Shown here piece by piece: positions 54,960 through 64,000 of a DNA stretch of 64,000 bases. Every line of letters begins with the position of its first letter. Within the stretch, counting starts at the first letter, position 1. The notes beneath the pieces were generated by a model, which was given only the letters and a program-made list of their open reading frames with translations, did no database searches and was not told the DNA's origin. This stretch comes from Gnomoniopsis sp. IMI 355080 (Eukaryota; Ascomycota; Sordariomycetes; Diaporthales; Gnomoniaceae): positions 1 to 64,000 of the forward strand of contig JAPEVC010000193.1 of assembly GCA_027946555.1 (NCBI GenBank), read 5' to 3'. The position numbers were made by a program, and so were the translations under genes.

Positions 54960-56933
54960 ATGGAAGCCTATCGCTATACCCCATTGACGAACAATCAGTC
55001 CATCCGCATTCTCACGCTGCATTCCGGTGGCCATGGCGATGTACTGCAAGGGAGCATGGAGTTGATGAGTATTGACGAGGAGGCTGGTGGGTACGAAGCC
55101 ATCTCTTACGTGTGGGGAAACGCAAAGAAAAAGCGGTGCATCGTGTGCAACGGCGCCGAGCTGTCTATCACGGAGACTCTGTTCAACGCCTTGACGCGGC
55201 TCCGATGTCTCCACGGACCGAGGCGACTTTGGGCTGATCAGATCTGCATCAATCAGCATAGCCTTGAGGAGAAGGCTATACAGATTCCTATCATGGATGT
55301 GATCTACCGCCGCGCGGACCATGTTTTGGTCTGGCTGGGCGACGACGAAAGTGGAGTTGCAAAGGAGGCTTGCGACTTGATCAATAATCTTGCTGCTATC
55401 TTTGCTTCGGAGAGAAAGCGAGATGGCTCAAGTCACAATTCTTGCGCCGAATCATGTCATCTTCCGAAGTCTCAGGAAGCATGGTCTCCACTAAGGACAC
55501 TGGCAGAACTTCCCTGGGTGAGTGTGAATGCGTCGCGACCATCAGATATATGCCATCGTGCTGTATAAAGCTCTTCTCACAATTTATCATAGTTCACTCG
55601 GGCGTGGGTAGTCCAGGAGGTGGGCACCAAAGCACCCGCAACTCTCTTCTGGGGAGACTCACAAATCGAGTGGGAACTATTGCACTCGGTCTGCAAAGCC
55701 TTGACCGACCACCACCACCTGCGCAAGAAACTTCGTATTCAGACGCCAAAGATCCAATATATGTATCGTCGGTTCATCGAATCGGATAGAACTTCACGGC
55801 ACGCCAATCGTTTCAGCTTTTTTTATGAGCTTCACCGCGCCAGGCACCTGATGGCCTCAGATCCGAGGGACAAGGTCTTTGCCATGCTTGGCCATTATTC
55901 GATCCGCGACTGTTCGAACTCAGAACTTAGGGAATTGAAGGCCGACTACACAAAGACAGTGGAGGAAGTCTACATTGATATAGCAGTTCGAGGCCTTCTG
56001 GGACATGAACAAGCTCTATTGACTCTTGCCACCGTTCAGCATGACAGACTTCCACATGGAACGGACAGGATAGAGCTGTCCATGTCAGAATATTGTAAAA
56101 TCTCGCCAAACAACTTGCCCTCGTGGGTACCAGACTGGCGCCTCTACCAGTCGCACATTCTCTCGGAGCCGACTAGCCCACACCGCGCAGGAGGAATAGG
56201 CTCTCCGAAAATCAACGTCGATATAGCATTACAATCGCTCAGCATCCAAGGAGTCTTTATTGACACCATTATAGTCTGCTCTCGGTGCTTTCGCCCAAGC
56301 GAATTTCACATCAATGGATCCCAGTGGTCCCAGGCCGTTGGCGATAACTGGCGCGACGTATGCGGTTACTCCGACTTTAATTTGGCCGACAGATATCTTG
56401 CAGGTCCCTTTGCACAAGCCTCTCGAGGTGAAAATCCCGCTCCGGGAGGTCTGCGGGAAGCTCGTATCGAAGAAAGCGCGGTCTTTGCCTATCTTCAGAC
56501 CCTCAGCAATGAGTGCCTCGGTATCGTATGGCAAGAGGGGCAGCCCTACGAGTCCATTCCCAAAAAACAGTGGCTGGCGCATGGAGCAGCATATTTAGCT
56601 AGTGCGGCAGCGACAATGTCACTTGGCGTCTCGGAGGAATTGGTGGAGATCGCAGAGACCGGGGATGCAGCCCAATGGGCTCGCGCCGCCAATGGGGCGT
56701 CAGGCAACCGACTGTTCGCCAGGACCAAGGACGGATACTATGTACTTGGCCCGAAGGCGATGCTGCCTGGGGACATTCTGTGTATCTTCCAAGGGGCCAA
56801 AGTGCCGTTTTGCTTGAGACGGTGGGGGACCAAGTATCTGCTTGTTGGCGAATGCTACGTACATGGGGTCATGGATGGGATCTTGTTTGAGACAGCGACA
56901 ATAAAGGGTGTCGCGGACTTCGAGATTAAGTGA
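54960..56933 (+). CDS. HET-domain (heterokaryon incompatibility) protein
   Basis: Two exons, 54960-55517 and 55593-56933 (intron 75 nt), encode 632 residues. The HET domain fills the first 190: YEAISYVWG (45-53), RLWADQICINQ (89-99), VIYRRADHVLVWLGDD (114-129) and WFTRAWVVQEV, restored exactly at the splice. The rest has the common HET-protein tail with RHLMASDPRDKVFAMLG, ADYTKTVEEVYIDIA, NLPSWVPDW and, near the end, GYYVLGPKAMLPGDILCIFQGA and LVGECYVHGVMDGI. HET proteins can trigger cell death when genetically different hyphae fuse, though most family members have no tested role. There is no NACHT, WD40 or other fused sensor, so a partner could be encoded nearby. The divergent RelA/SpoT gene is the obvious candidate. 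Confidence 0.95.
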
Positions 56934-57093
56934 TGTCTGAGCAGACAGCTGGCGTTGAAAATTTGGGCCGAGTCTGGACTAATGGAGACAATGAGGCCGA
57001 GCAACGAAAAAAAGATGAGCGTGGCAAGGTTCTCAGGGGGTAGAGGAGGCTATGGCCATCGTTACCTGAGTAGCCTCAGTTGAAGTCATAGTG

Positions 57094-57119
57094 TTTTTTT
57101 TTTTTTTAAAAAAAAAAAA
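57094..57119. repeat. T14-A12 palindrome between convergent genes
   Basis: Fourteen T are followed directly by twelve A, a perfect inverted repeat at a single point, between the stop codons of the HET gene (56933) and the SET gene (57210). It could serve both transcripts as a 3'-end element, or be a length-uncertain assembly feature. Confidence 0.8.
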
Positions 57120-57209
57120 GTAAATTAGTCTACATATTTCCGCTGACTGAGCACCTGCTCAAGCGAGCCCACAATGCTAGGTGTGCGCACGGCAGCATCC
57201 ACACATTCT

Positions 57210-58484
57210 TCACCGGATGTTGACCAACCTCCCTGAAAAGGTCCAATGCTTATTCGGCCTCTTAATCAATGCTTCCAGATCGCTGATATCTGCCGCCGCT
57301 CCCTCTCCTTTCTCAAGCTTCAATGCTTCGATGGCCAACTCAGCGTACATCTTCGCCTGCTTCTCATACCCCAGCCCATTGAAGTTCAGCGCAGCAAGCT
57401 TATAAGCCCTGCCAAGACAGCAATACAGCCCTTCATTCTCATACAAGCCCAGCAAGTATGTGATCAAGCCTGTAGAGATGCCTCTGTGCTCGCTATAGTC
57501 GGTGAGCTTCGCCTCGATCCACTTGATCTCCTTCAGACGAGTCTCGGAATGTTCATGCTCGTCGTCGGAGAGGCTGCACTGATCACAATTGCACTCGAAC
57601 CTCCAATCCTTGCGTAGACGCTCCTGCCTCTGCTCCCGTGGCAATAAAGGGTCGAGATAGGAGATGGTAATCTCCTCGCCGGGCTCAATGGCGCTCACGG
57701 CGGTGGTGATGTGCATCAAAGTGGCTGAGTCGATGCGGTAGACTGCGTTGGGCCGGCAGTCGTGATTGAGTCTTGCGACCTCGGGGAACGCGCCAAAGTG
57801 ATGACCACTGCCATCGTCGCCGCCAGTGTCGGTTTTAAGGTTCAGTAGGAAGGCGTTGGTTGTGAGCATGGCGGCATTGCGGTGCTTTTCTGGTATGTGC
57901 GCCATCTGGGCCATAAAGAGGTCGGCCGTGGTCTTTGGGAGAGAATCGATGGCTGCTTGGACGAGACGCTGTTGTTGAGACTGGGGCGTGGCCTCTTTGA
58001 AGGCGCGGTGGACGAGTAGCACGGGCGTGTGCCCCATGATGGGGTCGCCGCGCTTGAGGGCCTGGTCGGCTACGATGCCGTTACCCTTTCCCTCGATCTC
58101 GGTGATGTGGAAGGGGTAGCTGTCGGTGTCCTTGAAGGAGACGCCGTGGTCCTTCAGTAGGTCCCCCACGGCCTTCACCCTGTCGTAGTTGGGTGGGGTG
58201 GTGATGACGGCAATACCTCGGCCGCCCGCAAAGCCCTGGTTCGAGTACAGACAGAAGGCGCCCTCGCACTTGTCGCCTCCCTCCCACGCATATGTGCCGG
58301 CAATGCTGCCGGCAAGCTCGGTGAGATTCTGCTGGTTGAGGATCGGGCAGACCAGATCGGGCGGCATCAACCCCCACCAGCAGACGTCTGAATTGTCAAA
58401 GGCAACCTGCTGGTGAATGAGGCCGTTCGCTGGACTCAATATCCCCAGCAGGAGGAGGGAACATTGTGCACTTCTTAGCCACAT
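57210..58484 (-). CDS. SET-domain protein with an N-terminal signal peptide
   Basis: A single exon of 424 residues. The first 21 (MWLRSAQCSLLLLGILSPANG) look like a cleavable secretion signal. An N-terminal module with six cysteines follows (about 35-80, CWW, CP, C, C). A split SET domain spans about 123-277: IEGKGNGIVADQALKRGDPIM at its start, then the knot residues RLNHDCRPNAVYRID (238-252) and GEEITISY (269-276). A post-SET cysteine set is CNCDQC (298-303). SET domains transfer methyl groups from S-adenosylmethionine to lysines; the SAM-binding NHxxxPN block is intact. A helical TPR-like tail ends the protein. Secreted SET proteins of this layout occur widely in ascomycetes and their substrates are unknown. 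It is convergent with the HET gene. Confidence 0.93.
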   Translation of the reverse strand: MWLRSAQCSLLLLGILSPANGLIHQQVAFDNSDVCWWGLMPPDLVCPILNQQNLTELAGSIAGTYAWEGGDKCEGAFCLYSNQGFAGGRGIAVITTPPNYDRVKAVGDLLKDHGVSFKDTDSYPFHITEIEGKGNGIVADQALKRGDPIMGHTPVLLVHRAFKEATPQSQQQRLVQAAIDSLPKTTADLFMAQMAHIPEKHRNAAMLTTNAFLLNLKTDTGGDDGSGHHFGAFPEVARLNHDCRPNAVYRIDSATLMHITTAVSAIEPGEEITISYLDPLLPREQRQERLRKDWRFECNCDQCSLSDDEHEHSETRLKEIKWIEAKLTDYSEHRGISTGLITYLLGLYENEGLYCCLGRAYKLAALNFNGLGYEKQAKMYAELAIEALKLEKGEGAAADISDLEALIKRPNKHWTFSGRLVNIR

Positions 58485-61035
58485 CCTTCATGGAAATCAG
58501 CAGCACTGGGTGGCAGGCCCGAGGTGTTGTTGAGTCAAGAGGAAGAAGAAGAATGTCGCTCATCGAGCCACGTTTCGAAAGTTTCACGCAAGTGCGCACA
58601 AACACGCTACTTGGCACATCCAAGGATTCTTGTCCCTGCAAGTCGTTGTTCGTCCCAAGTTTGATATATTCCTCGTCGGGACAAGAGCCCATCGAAGCTT
58701 GAAGTTTTCAGACGACATGTCTTTGGTTCACGTTGAGTTTTCCATACTTATGAGAGGTGACGTCGAAAATATAGGGTGCAGTGGAAACGGGTGTCACTCA
58801 TTGGACGCGATGTGTCGCAAATGTGCAAGGATCAGGCCTTGACGCAGGTACCGAATAAGACTCGCCTTTTTCGATTATTCTGGCATGGAACTTCATGATC
58901 AACCATTGAAGGCTTCAAGATTCTCTCGCCCTTTGCTAACTGCCTGCACGTAGATATCGCCGGAAAATCACTAAGCTTTGAATGAATTTCCGGTCTCGTG
59001 GCACAAGGAAACTATATCTACCCCGTAAGGCTGAGACAACCAGCCCCTGGACTCAGGACCCCGCCTCCAGTTTCAGACGGGAGGCTCTCATTCTTCAGTT
59101 TACCTACCTAGCCTATGTCTTCTTCCATGTATGATTGATGATCGTCTCCCATCGACTCCTCAACTTCATCAGATGACCATCAAGACACCGTTTGCGCCGA
59201 TCTACGTTAATCGCTGCCAACGGTGCTACCTAGGTATGCCGCATTGAGAAATATCAAAGTTTGAGGATGCAATAGAAAGATCATTGCATCCTCCATGTAT
59301 GAATTACATTCATATCACCTCGAGCGTTATGGTATACCAGCAGACGGGATTGAATTTCTTCTGTTGAATGTGAGCACACATTCAGCTGAGCTTAAAATAC
59401 CGCCACTTGGTGCATTCGTGATCGTGAACCGGAAAAGAAATGAATGCTCCCTTGGGCAAATCGAGCGGGTGCTGGAGAAGCTTGGTAAATCATACCGAGG
59501 ATCTCATGATATAAGATACACTGGACTACCAGCTCATAACCTTCAAGATGGTTCAGCCCTCGTGAACTAAATGGGTGGTACATAGGTATATATTGGCGGA
59601 AGTGTAAACGGACAGCCTTGAGCCCACCCATAGAGCTAGTAGGTTCTCGCCCGTACTGGCGTCAGCAGGTGTTCAGAGAAGTCACTTTCAATGTCTATTA
59701 ATCATTTCCTACAGTAGGTACTTGTGGACCATTGTTATCAGGAACATCAATGTACGTAATAAAGCATGTGTGTATTCAAAGTCGTCCAGACCGGCACAGG
59801 ATCGTGTAAGTCCGAGTTTTCGACCTGCAGAAAGATTAATTCATTTCCGAGATCTAGGTCACAAAAATAGCTACTTGCTTAAAACAATCCCTGTATGCTG
59901 GTTCTTTCGAAGTGCAATAGATTCTGTACAACCAAGACCGCTGCAATGCTTGAAGAGCAACGAAGGGCATCCTGGGAGTGTGGCTTAGTCGACTTCAAAG
60001 ACTCCTTACAGGCCTCGGACGCTTGACAGTTGACACGCACTCGTCCAGTGTCAAGCAGGACATTAATTTCCAATCTACTAGATTTCTTTTCTTGCAGAAG
60101 CATATTCCACATGGACTTCACTTATTTGGCTACTAAGGTGTCTCCGCCTGATCATGTTCCTTTCGTCAGATAGGTTGAGCAGGCTGGCTATGGGTTTCCC
60201 GGAAGATTACTGCCCCCAGTCAAGGAACAACTGCTGCATAAAAATGACTCGCTCGTGGAGCCAAGGCTGCCAAGGTCTCGGTTCACGGCACCAGCCCGAG
60301 CCCGTCCGGTGTATATTTGCATGTCAAGACGTCGATCAAAGCTTGAACCAATATATTGTCGGACAATATTCTAGTATCATGCTCGCCCGGGCGTCTATTA
60401 GCGCGGTGGTCACCAGGAATCGCGGCTGATGCTGTCAGCAAGTGTACTATCTGTCTCTGACAAACATGTTGAGACACGAGGTGCAATACAACACAACACG
60501 TGATAAATCATGGGCATCTTGGACACTTATTTCCAACGACCCTGGCTTGATAGGGAGTTCCCCACAGAGCAGATCCTCACGGCACGACGCCGGTGTTCCG
60601 ATGGGCCATGTTTATACCATGGTAGCGAACGTACCCAGCTTTCCAAGAATAAACGAGCAGAGTCTCGTCCAATAATAATTGAAGGATTTTCGTGCATGTT
60701 TGATGTTTCGTTCTCCACTATTTCACTTGCGATTTATCCATTGGCATTACCTATTGATACGACGAGCATGATCCCTTAATAAGAGTGTGCTCCTTGCATA
60801 AGTAAAGCGCGGAAGACTTCTTGAATTGTGTCGAAGGGCGTTCGATTACTTTCGTTTGTGCTTTTCCCACCGCGTTACCCTCATTTAACCAAGTGCTACA
60901 ACAAGATCTAAGGCAAGAAAAAAAAAAAACCCTTAAGCCACTGTTATAAAGCTGCCCTGAAGGTTGTTCACTCTTATGTCCTTGCCCTATAAATAATGCT
61001 AATGAATTGGAAGCCATCTCCAAGTTTGACAGAAA
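58485..61035. other. 2.5 kb region without a supported gene
   Basis: Short frames only, no domain. It contains one TACCTAGGTA palindrome (59227-59236). The right end has a clean TATA box for the secreted protein gene at 61036. Confidence 0.45.
60988..60994 (+). promoter_or_regulatory. TATA box of the secreted protein gene
   Basis: TATAAAT in CCCTATAAATAATGC, 48 bases before the ATG at 61036, so the leader is short. Confidence 0.55.
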
Positions 61036-61925
61036 ATGAAGACGACATTGGCAACGAGCGCTTTGAGTGCGGTCTATCTGACCTCCTCCGTCGCTGGTCT
61101 TATCTCGATGCAAGTCAGGTATACCGACAATATGATAGATGGTGAGTAGTACATTATGCAATAATCAACACTTTGACAAACGCTGACAAAGGGTTTCAAG
61201 TTGGAAATCTGGATGCTTTCACTGCGACTTGGGAAACATTATATGCCACTGACGGCAACTTGTAAGTTCCTCCCAAATCCCCGTTTTACCACGCATGGGT
61301 GCTCCACTGCTTGGAAACCCAAAAGATACAAAGCTGATGTTCATTGATTGCGATCAGGCAGGGCGTTGTCTCCGACGACTCTTATCAGACGGACCAGAGC
61401 GCATGCCAAACGGATGATAAAGAAGACCTCACCGTCGAAGTGAAGATGGACGGAGCTTGGGGCGTTGTAGGCAACGCCACCTCCGCCAATATGCGAGACG
61501 CCATCATCGTAACGATGTGGAATTCCATCGACGCCCTCTGGAATCAATCCCAATACGAAATCTACGAGGGCTGCACCGGCACAACTTGGCAGGACACGCC
61601 CTTGTACACCTCCACCGCAGCGTGCGGCCCAAAGTCGGCCGTCAGTTGTGCCACTGCTTGCGCGGACGAGGAAACTCCGGACTTGGTCCAGTGCACAAGC
61701 CTGACGTACGGATCGTTGCTGCCCAGCGAAATCAAAGTCACGGCCTACAATGACGACAGCCTCCTCGCGGATGAGCTGACTGTCACATTTGCCGCGACTG
61801 CGAATGACATTAGCGATGGAGGTTGTGGTCTTGTTGGAACTTTGACTGAGAAGTTTGCTTCTTTCATTCCTTATGTAGGGGGACTATTTGCGGCGGGTAT
61901 CACATACGAATGTGGCTCAGATTGA
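61036..61925 (+). CDS. Secreted cysteine-containing protein of unknown family
   Basis: Three exons, 61036-61141, 61192-61261 and 61358-61925 (introns of 50 and 96 nt), encode 247 residues. Residues 1-21 (MKTTLATSALSAVYLTSSVAG) form a signal peptide. The mature protein has eight cysteines, is acidic and rich in Asp, Thr and Ala, and ends YVGGLFAAGITYECGSD. I do not recognise the family. Features resemble a secreted effector or a wall protein. Both junctions are supported by an intact frame and usual signals (branch GCTGAC before the first acceptor). An alternative start is not apparent, since a TATA box lies 48 bases upstream. Confidence 0.78.
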
Positions 61926-63242
61926 ACTCGGCGTCTCCCACTCGTTTTGGTCTGATTCCATGTATGCACTACTCTCGCAACTGTGCTCTTTGTTGGAATT
62001 TGCTACATGTACCGACTACCTTCTCTGTATAAGTTTCTGAAACCCTTTTCTTCTCTCCCCCAGTCAGGCATGCCGCATATCTAGGTACGCCCAACTTGTG
62101 GGACTTAACAAAAGTCTTCAAGTTATCGAAAAAGATTCTTCTCACCTTTCGAGTCCTGGAGTTCATTCCGACTCCTCATGTGAAGACCTCGGTGAGATAT
62201 AGGCACCTTTTATGTACTGTGTATACTCGAGCTGTGGCTATTATTGGGTCCTGGATGGTGTTGCCCAAGACCCAAGCAGCATCTGCATTTGCTATTGACC
62301 GATCTGTACGAGGTAGATCCCAGGATCTACATGCTATGCTGTACAGCCACCCTTTCCTCTCCCGACGTGGGTTTGCAAATGATGTGAGCTCAGATTCTTA
62401 TGCAGCAATTTGCTGAGATAAGGCTGATTTATTACTCACCACTATTATTGTTCTGGGTATAAGACGGCATTCGCCCTTTTGAGCAGTCCCGTCACTTTAC
62501 TTAGGTAGTGCTCACGGTATGCATGCAAGTGCAGCTGTCATCCTGCCGTCAATTGCAACCCAAGGCGCCGTTGATGACAAGGTGGGCAGGATCCAAGCGG
62601 GATTTGAGCAATTCGAGAATTATTTTGAGACTGGCGCAAGCCCTGACAGTTCATCAAAGCCTCCTTGTCAGACTTGCCCGTCATATCGGATCTGGCCTTG
62701 ATTGGGCGTGTCGCTATAGCCGTATTATCGTTGCGATTCCAGCTGGACTAGGATTGGTTTGGACTTTCACATGTGCGGTCCGGTTTGCTTTTGTCTCAAT
62801 TCTTGCGAGTTCCTGACATCCTGACAATTCGTTAGAGTCTTGAAGAAATAAAAAGTGACGCATCTACAAGCGCGTCCCTACATATTCTGGTGTCTTCAGA
62901 AAGACATGATTGTTTTATTGAGTGAGTTTAGCTGTTGGTATGTTCAAAGGGGTATCAAGAAAATTGTGAAAGCTGCTCTGAGTGCGGAGACGACGAAAGG
63001 TGAAAAAAAACAGAACAGTTTGAAGTGGACAGCACTCTTAGCCAACAAATATATAAATCCGGACACCTCTTCCATCTCGCTATTTCCCGTTTCCTCTGTC
63101 CAAATGCACCGAATTTATATCTGTGGATAATATCCGATGAAAACGCCATACGCCCTTACCCCAATGTACCGAGGTCGTACGCTCGTCAAGCCCGCCGTTA
63201 GGTGGTTGCGTTCACGGACAACCCTAGGTGTTGAATATGGGA
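61926..63242. other. Intergenic region, possible exon relic near 62.5-62.8 kb
   Basis: No gene is supported. A short plus-strand stretch at about 62519-62700 (AAVILPSIATQGAVDDKVG) looks protein-like but has no start, partner exon or known family. Confidence 0.4.
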
Positions 63243-63848
63243 TCAGAAGACGGGGGTGTGCTTCCAGATTCCACTTCTCCTCTTTTTCGGAGGATTTGCA
63301 TGGAGCCACTCAGAAAGTCTATGCCTCTCTTCCTCAGAAATGGCGGAGACACTCTCATTCATGAGATCGAGACAACTCCTTGAAGCTATATGGTACATAA
63401 GGGTCAGTACCAATGTAACAAGGGGGAGTTGAATTAGGGCAAACCCAAGCCAAAGAAACTTACGAGCAAGATGTCCAGCATCAACGCCCATCTCCAATTC
63501 CAAGAGCGCAGCACTCATTCTTGCGCTGTTATAGCAGTGAAATGTCCTCTGAATCTCCAACATGCGCTGCCATAAGTGCCAATCATCCATCTCCTCGCCC
63601 TCTGTTGGGTCGAAGTGCCATGAATGTGCTGTAGACGTCTTGCGCGAGGAGGCCGCGGAGTATGAGTTACTCTTTTTGAGGATGGTGGTGGATGTGACTT
63701 GTTGAGAAGGTTGTTGGCTAGGAACGGCGACGTCCTGAGGCTCGGGCGGCGGTGATGAGCAGGGGGTGATGGCATCCTCGTCGTCGCTAAACGAGGCCTT
63801 GGCGACGATTGCGCGGCGAGTGACTCTCGGGCTCCGTAATGTTGGCAT
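63243..63848 (-). CDS. Small protein of unknown function with an optional in-frame intron
   Basis: Start ATG at 63848. A minus-strand segment of 78 nt (63463-63386) has all intron marks: donor GTAAGT, branch TACTGAC and acceptor ATATAG. Removing it joins exons 63848-63464 and 63385-63243 to give 175 residues. The segment has no stop and its length is a multiple of three, so the unspliced reading gives 201 residues with an added hydrophobic stretch (WLGFALIQLPLVTLVLTLMY). The N-terminus is Ser/Pro-rich and disordered; the middle is helical (DDWHLWQRMLEIQRTFHCYNSARM); the end is basic (PPKKRRS), nuclear-signal-like. The family is unknown to me. Confidence 0.6.
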   Translation of the reverse strand: MPTLRSPRVTRRAIVAKASFSDDEDAITPCSSPPPEPQDVAVPSQQPSQQVTSTTILKKSNSYSAASSRKTSTAHSWHFDPTEGEEMDDWHLWQRMLEIQRTFHCYNSARMSAALLELEMGVDAGHLARKFLWLGFALIQLPLVTLVLTLMYHIASRSCLDLMNESVSAISEEERHRLSEWLHANPPKKRRSGIWKHTPVF

Positions 63849-64000
63849 GGTTGTGTGAGATTTTTCGCTGTTTTACTGACTAACGAATAATATCTGTAGT
63901 GTCTTTGTGATCGAACTTTGAAGGAAAAAGTTCTGAGCCACCGATGCAAATATAAATCTTTTTTTTTTTTCCGTGGCGTAGGATTGGGGGTCGACACGGG

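Noticed and set aside
62508..62816. Open frame after the secreted-protein gene
   Set aside because: No signal peptide, domain, start context or exon partner; at most a relic.
1..64000. CRISPR array, integrative element or intact transposon
   Set aside because: No regularly spaced repeats, transposase or reverse transcriptase motifs, or paired terminal repeats were found by eye; the simple repeats present are microsatellites and homopolymers.

Overview
The window is nuclear DNA of a filamentous ascomycete (Pezizomycotina, possibly Sordariomycetes). Evidence: genes are separated by promoters of about 0.3-3 kb. Most introns are 50-160 nt with GTAAGT/GTATGT-like donors, CTRAC-like branch sites and YAG acceptors. 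The gene content is typically fungal: HET domain, Zn2Cys6 regulator, SAT4/PTH11-type rhodopsin-fold protein, extracellular intradiol dioxygenase, class II-like peroxidase and several small secreted proteins. I found no tRNA, rRNA, CRISPR array or intact transposon. All exon structures were assembled by hand from splice signals. Every spliced gene model closes in frame with a total length divisible by three.

Left part, 1-23 kb, is mostly housekeeping: deoxyhypusine synthase (1.4-2.5 kb), a disordered protein of unknown role (3.5-6.1), mitochondrial HMG-CoA lyase (7.2-8.4), an AAAP amino-acid transporter (9.4-10.9), a cytoplasmic GH13 alpha-amylase (11.4-13.1), a 1252-residue coiled-coil membrane protein (14.4-18.2) and chorismate synthase (21.6-22.9).

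Middle part, 23-33 kb, looks like a small catabolic locus for plant phenolics. A Zn2Cys6 regulator is divergent from an intracellular bicupin quercetin 2,3-dioxygenase. Their shared 1.1 kb promoter carries a perfect CGG-N5-CCG palindrome. The dioxygenase is convergent with a salicylate-hydroxylase-like flavin monooxygenase, and a rhodopsin-fold membrane protein follows.

Right part, 34-64 kb, is rich in accessory and secreted genes: three small secreted cysteine-containing proteins, a GPI-anchored wall protein, a sugar-porter transporter, an extracellular intradiol dioxygenase and a secreted haem peroxidase with a 9-nt microexon. An SDR enzyme carries a tail of five repeated amphipathic helices. 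The most striking segment is 52.5-58.5 kb. There a RelA/SpoT-type (alarmone synthetase fold) protein is divergently paired with a HET-domain gene over a 490-bp promoter, followed by a convergent SET-domain gene whose product begins with a signal peptide. The RelA/SpoT-HET pair is the best candidate here for an undescribed system, possibly in non-self recognition or stress signalling. That role is inference only.
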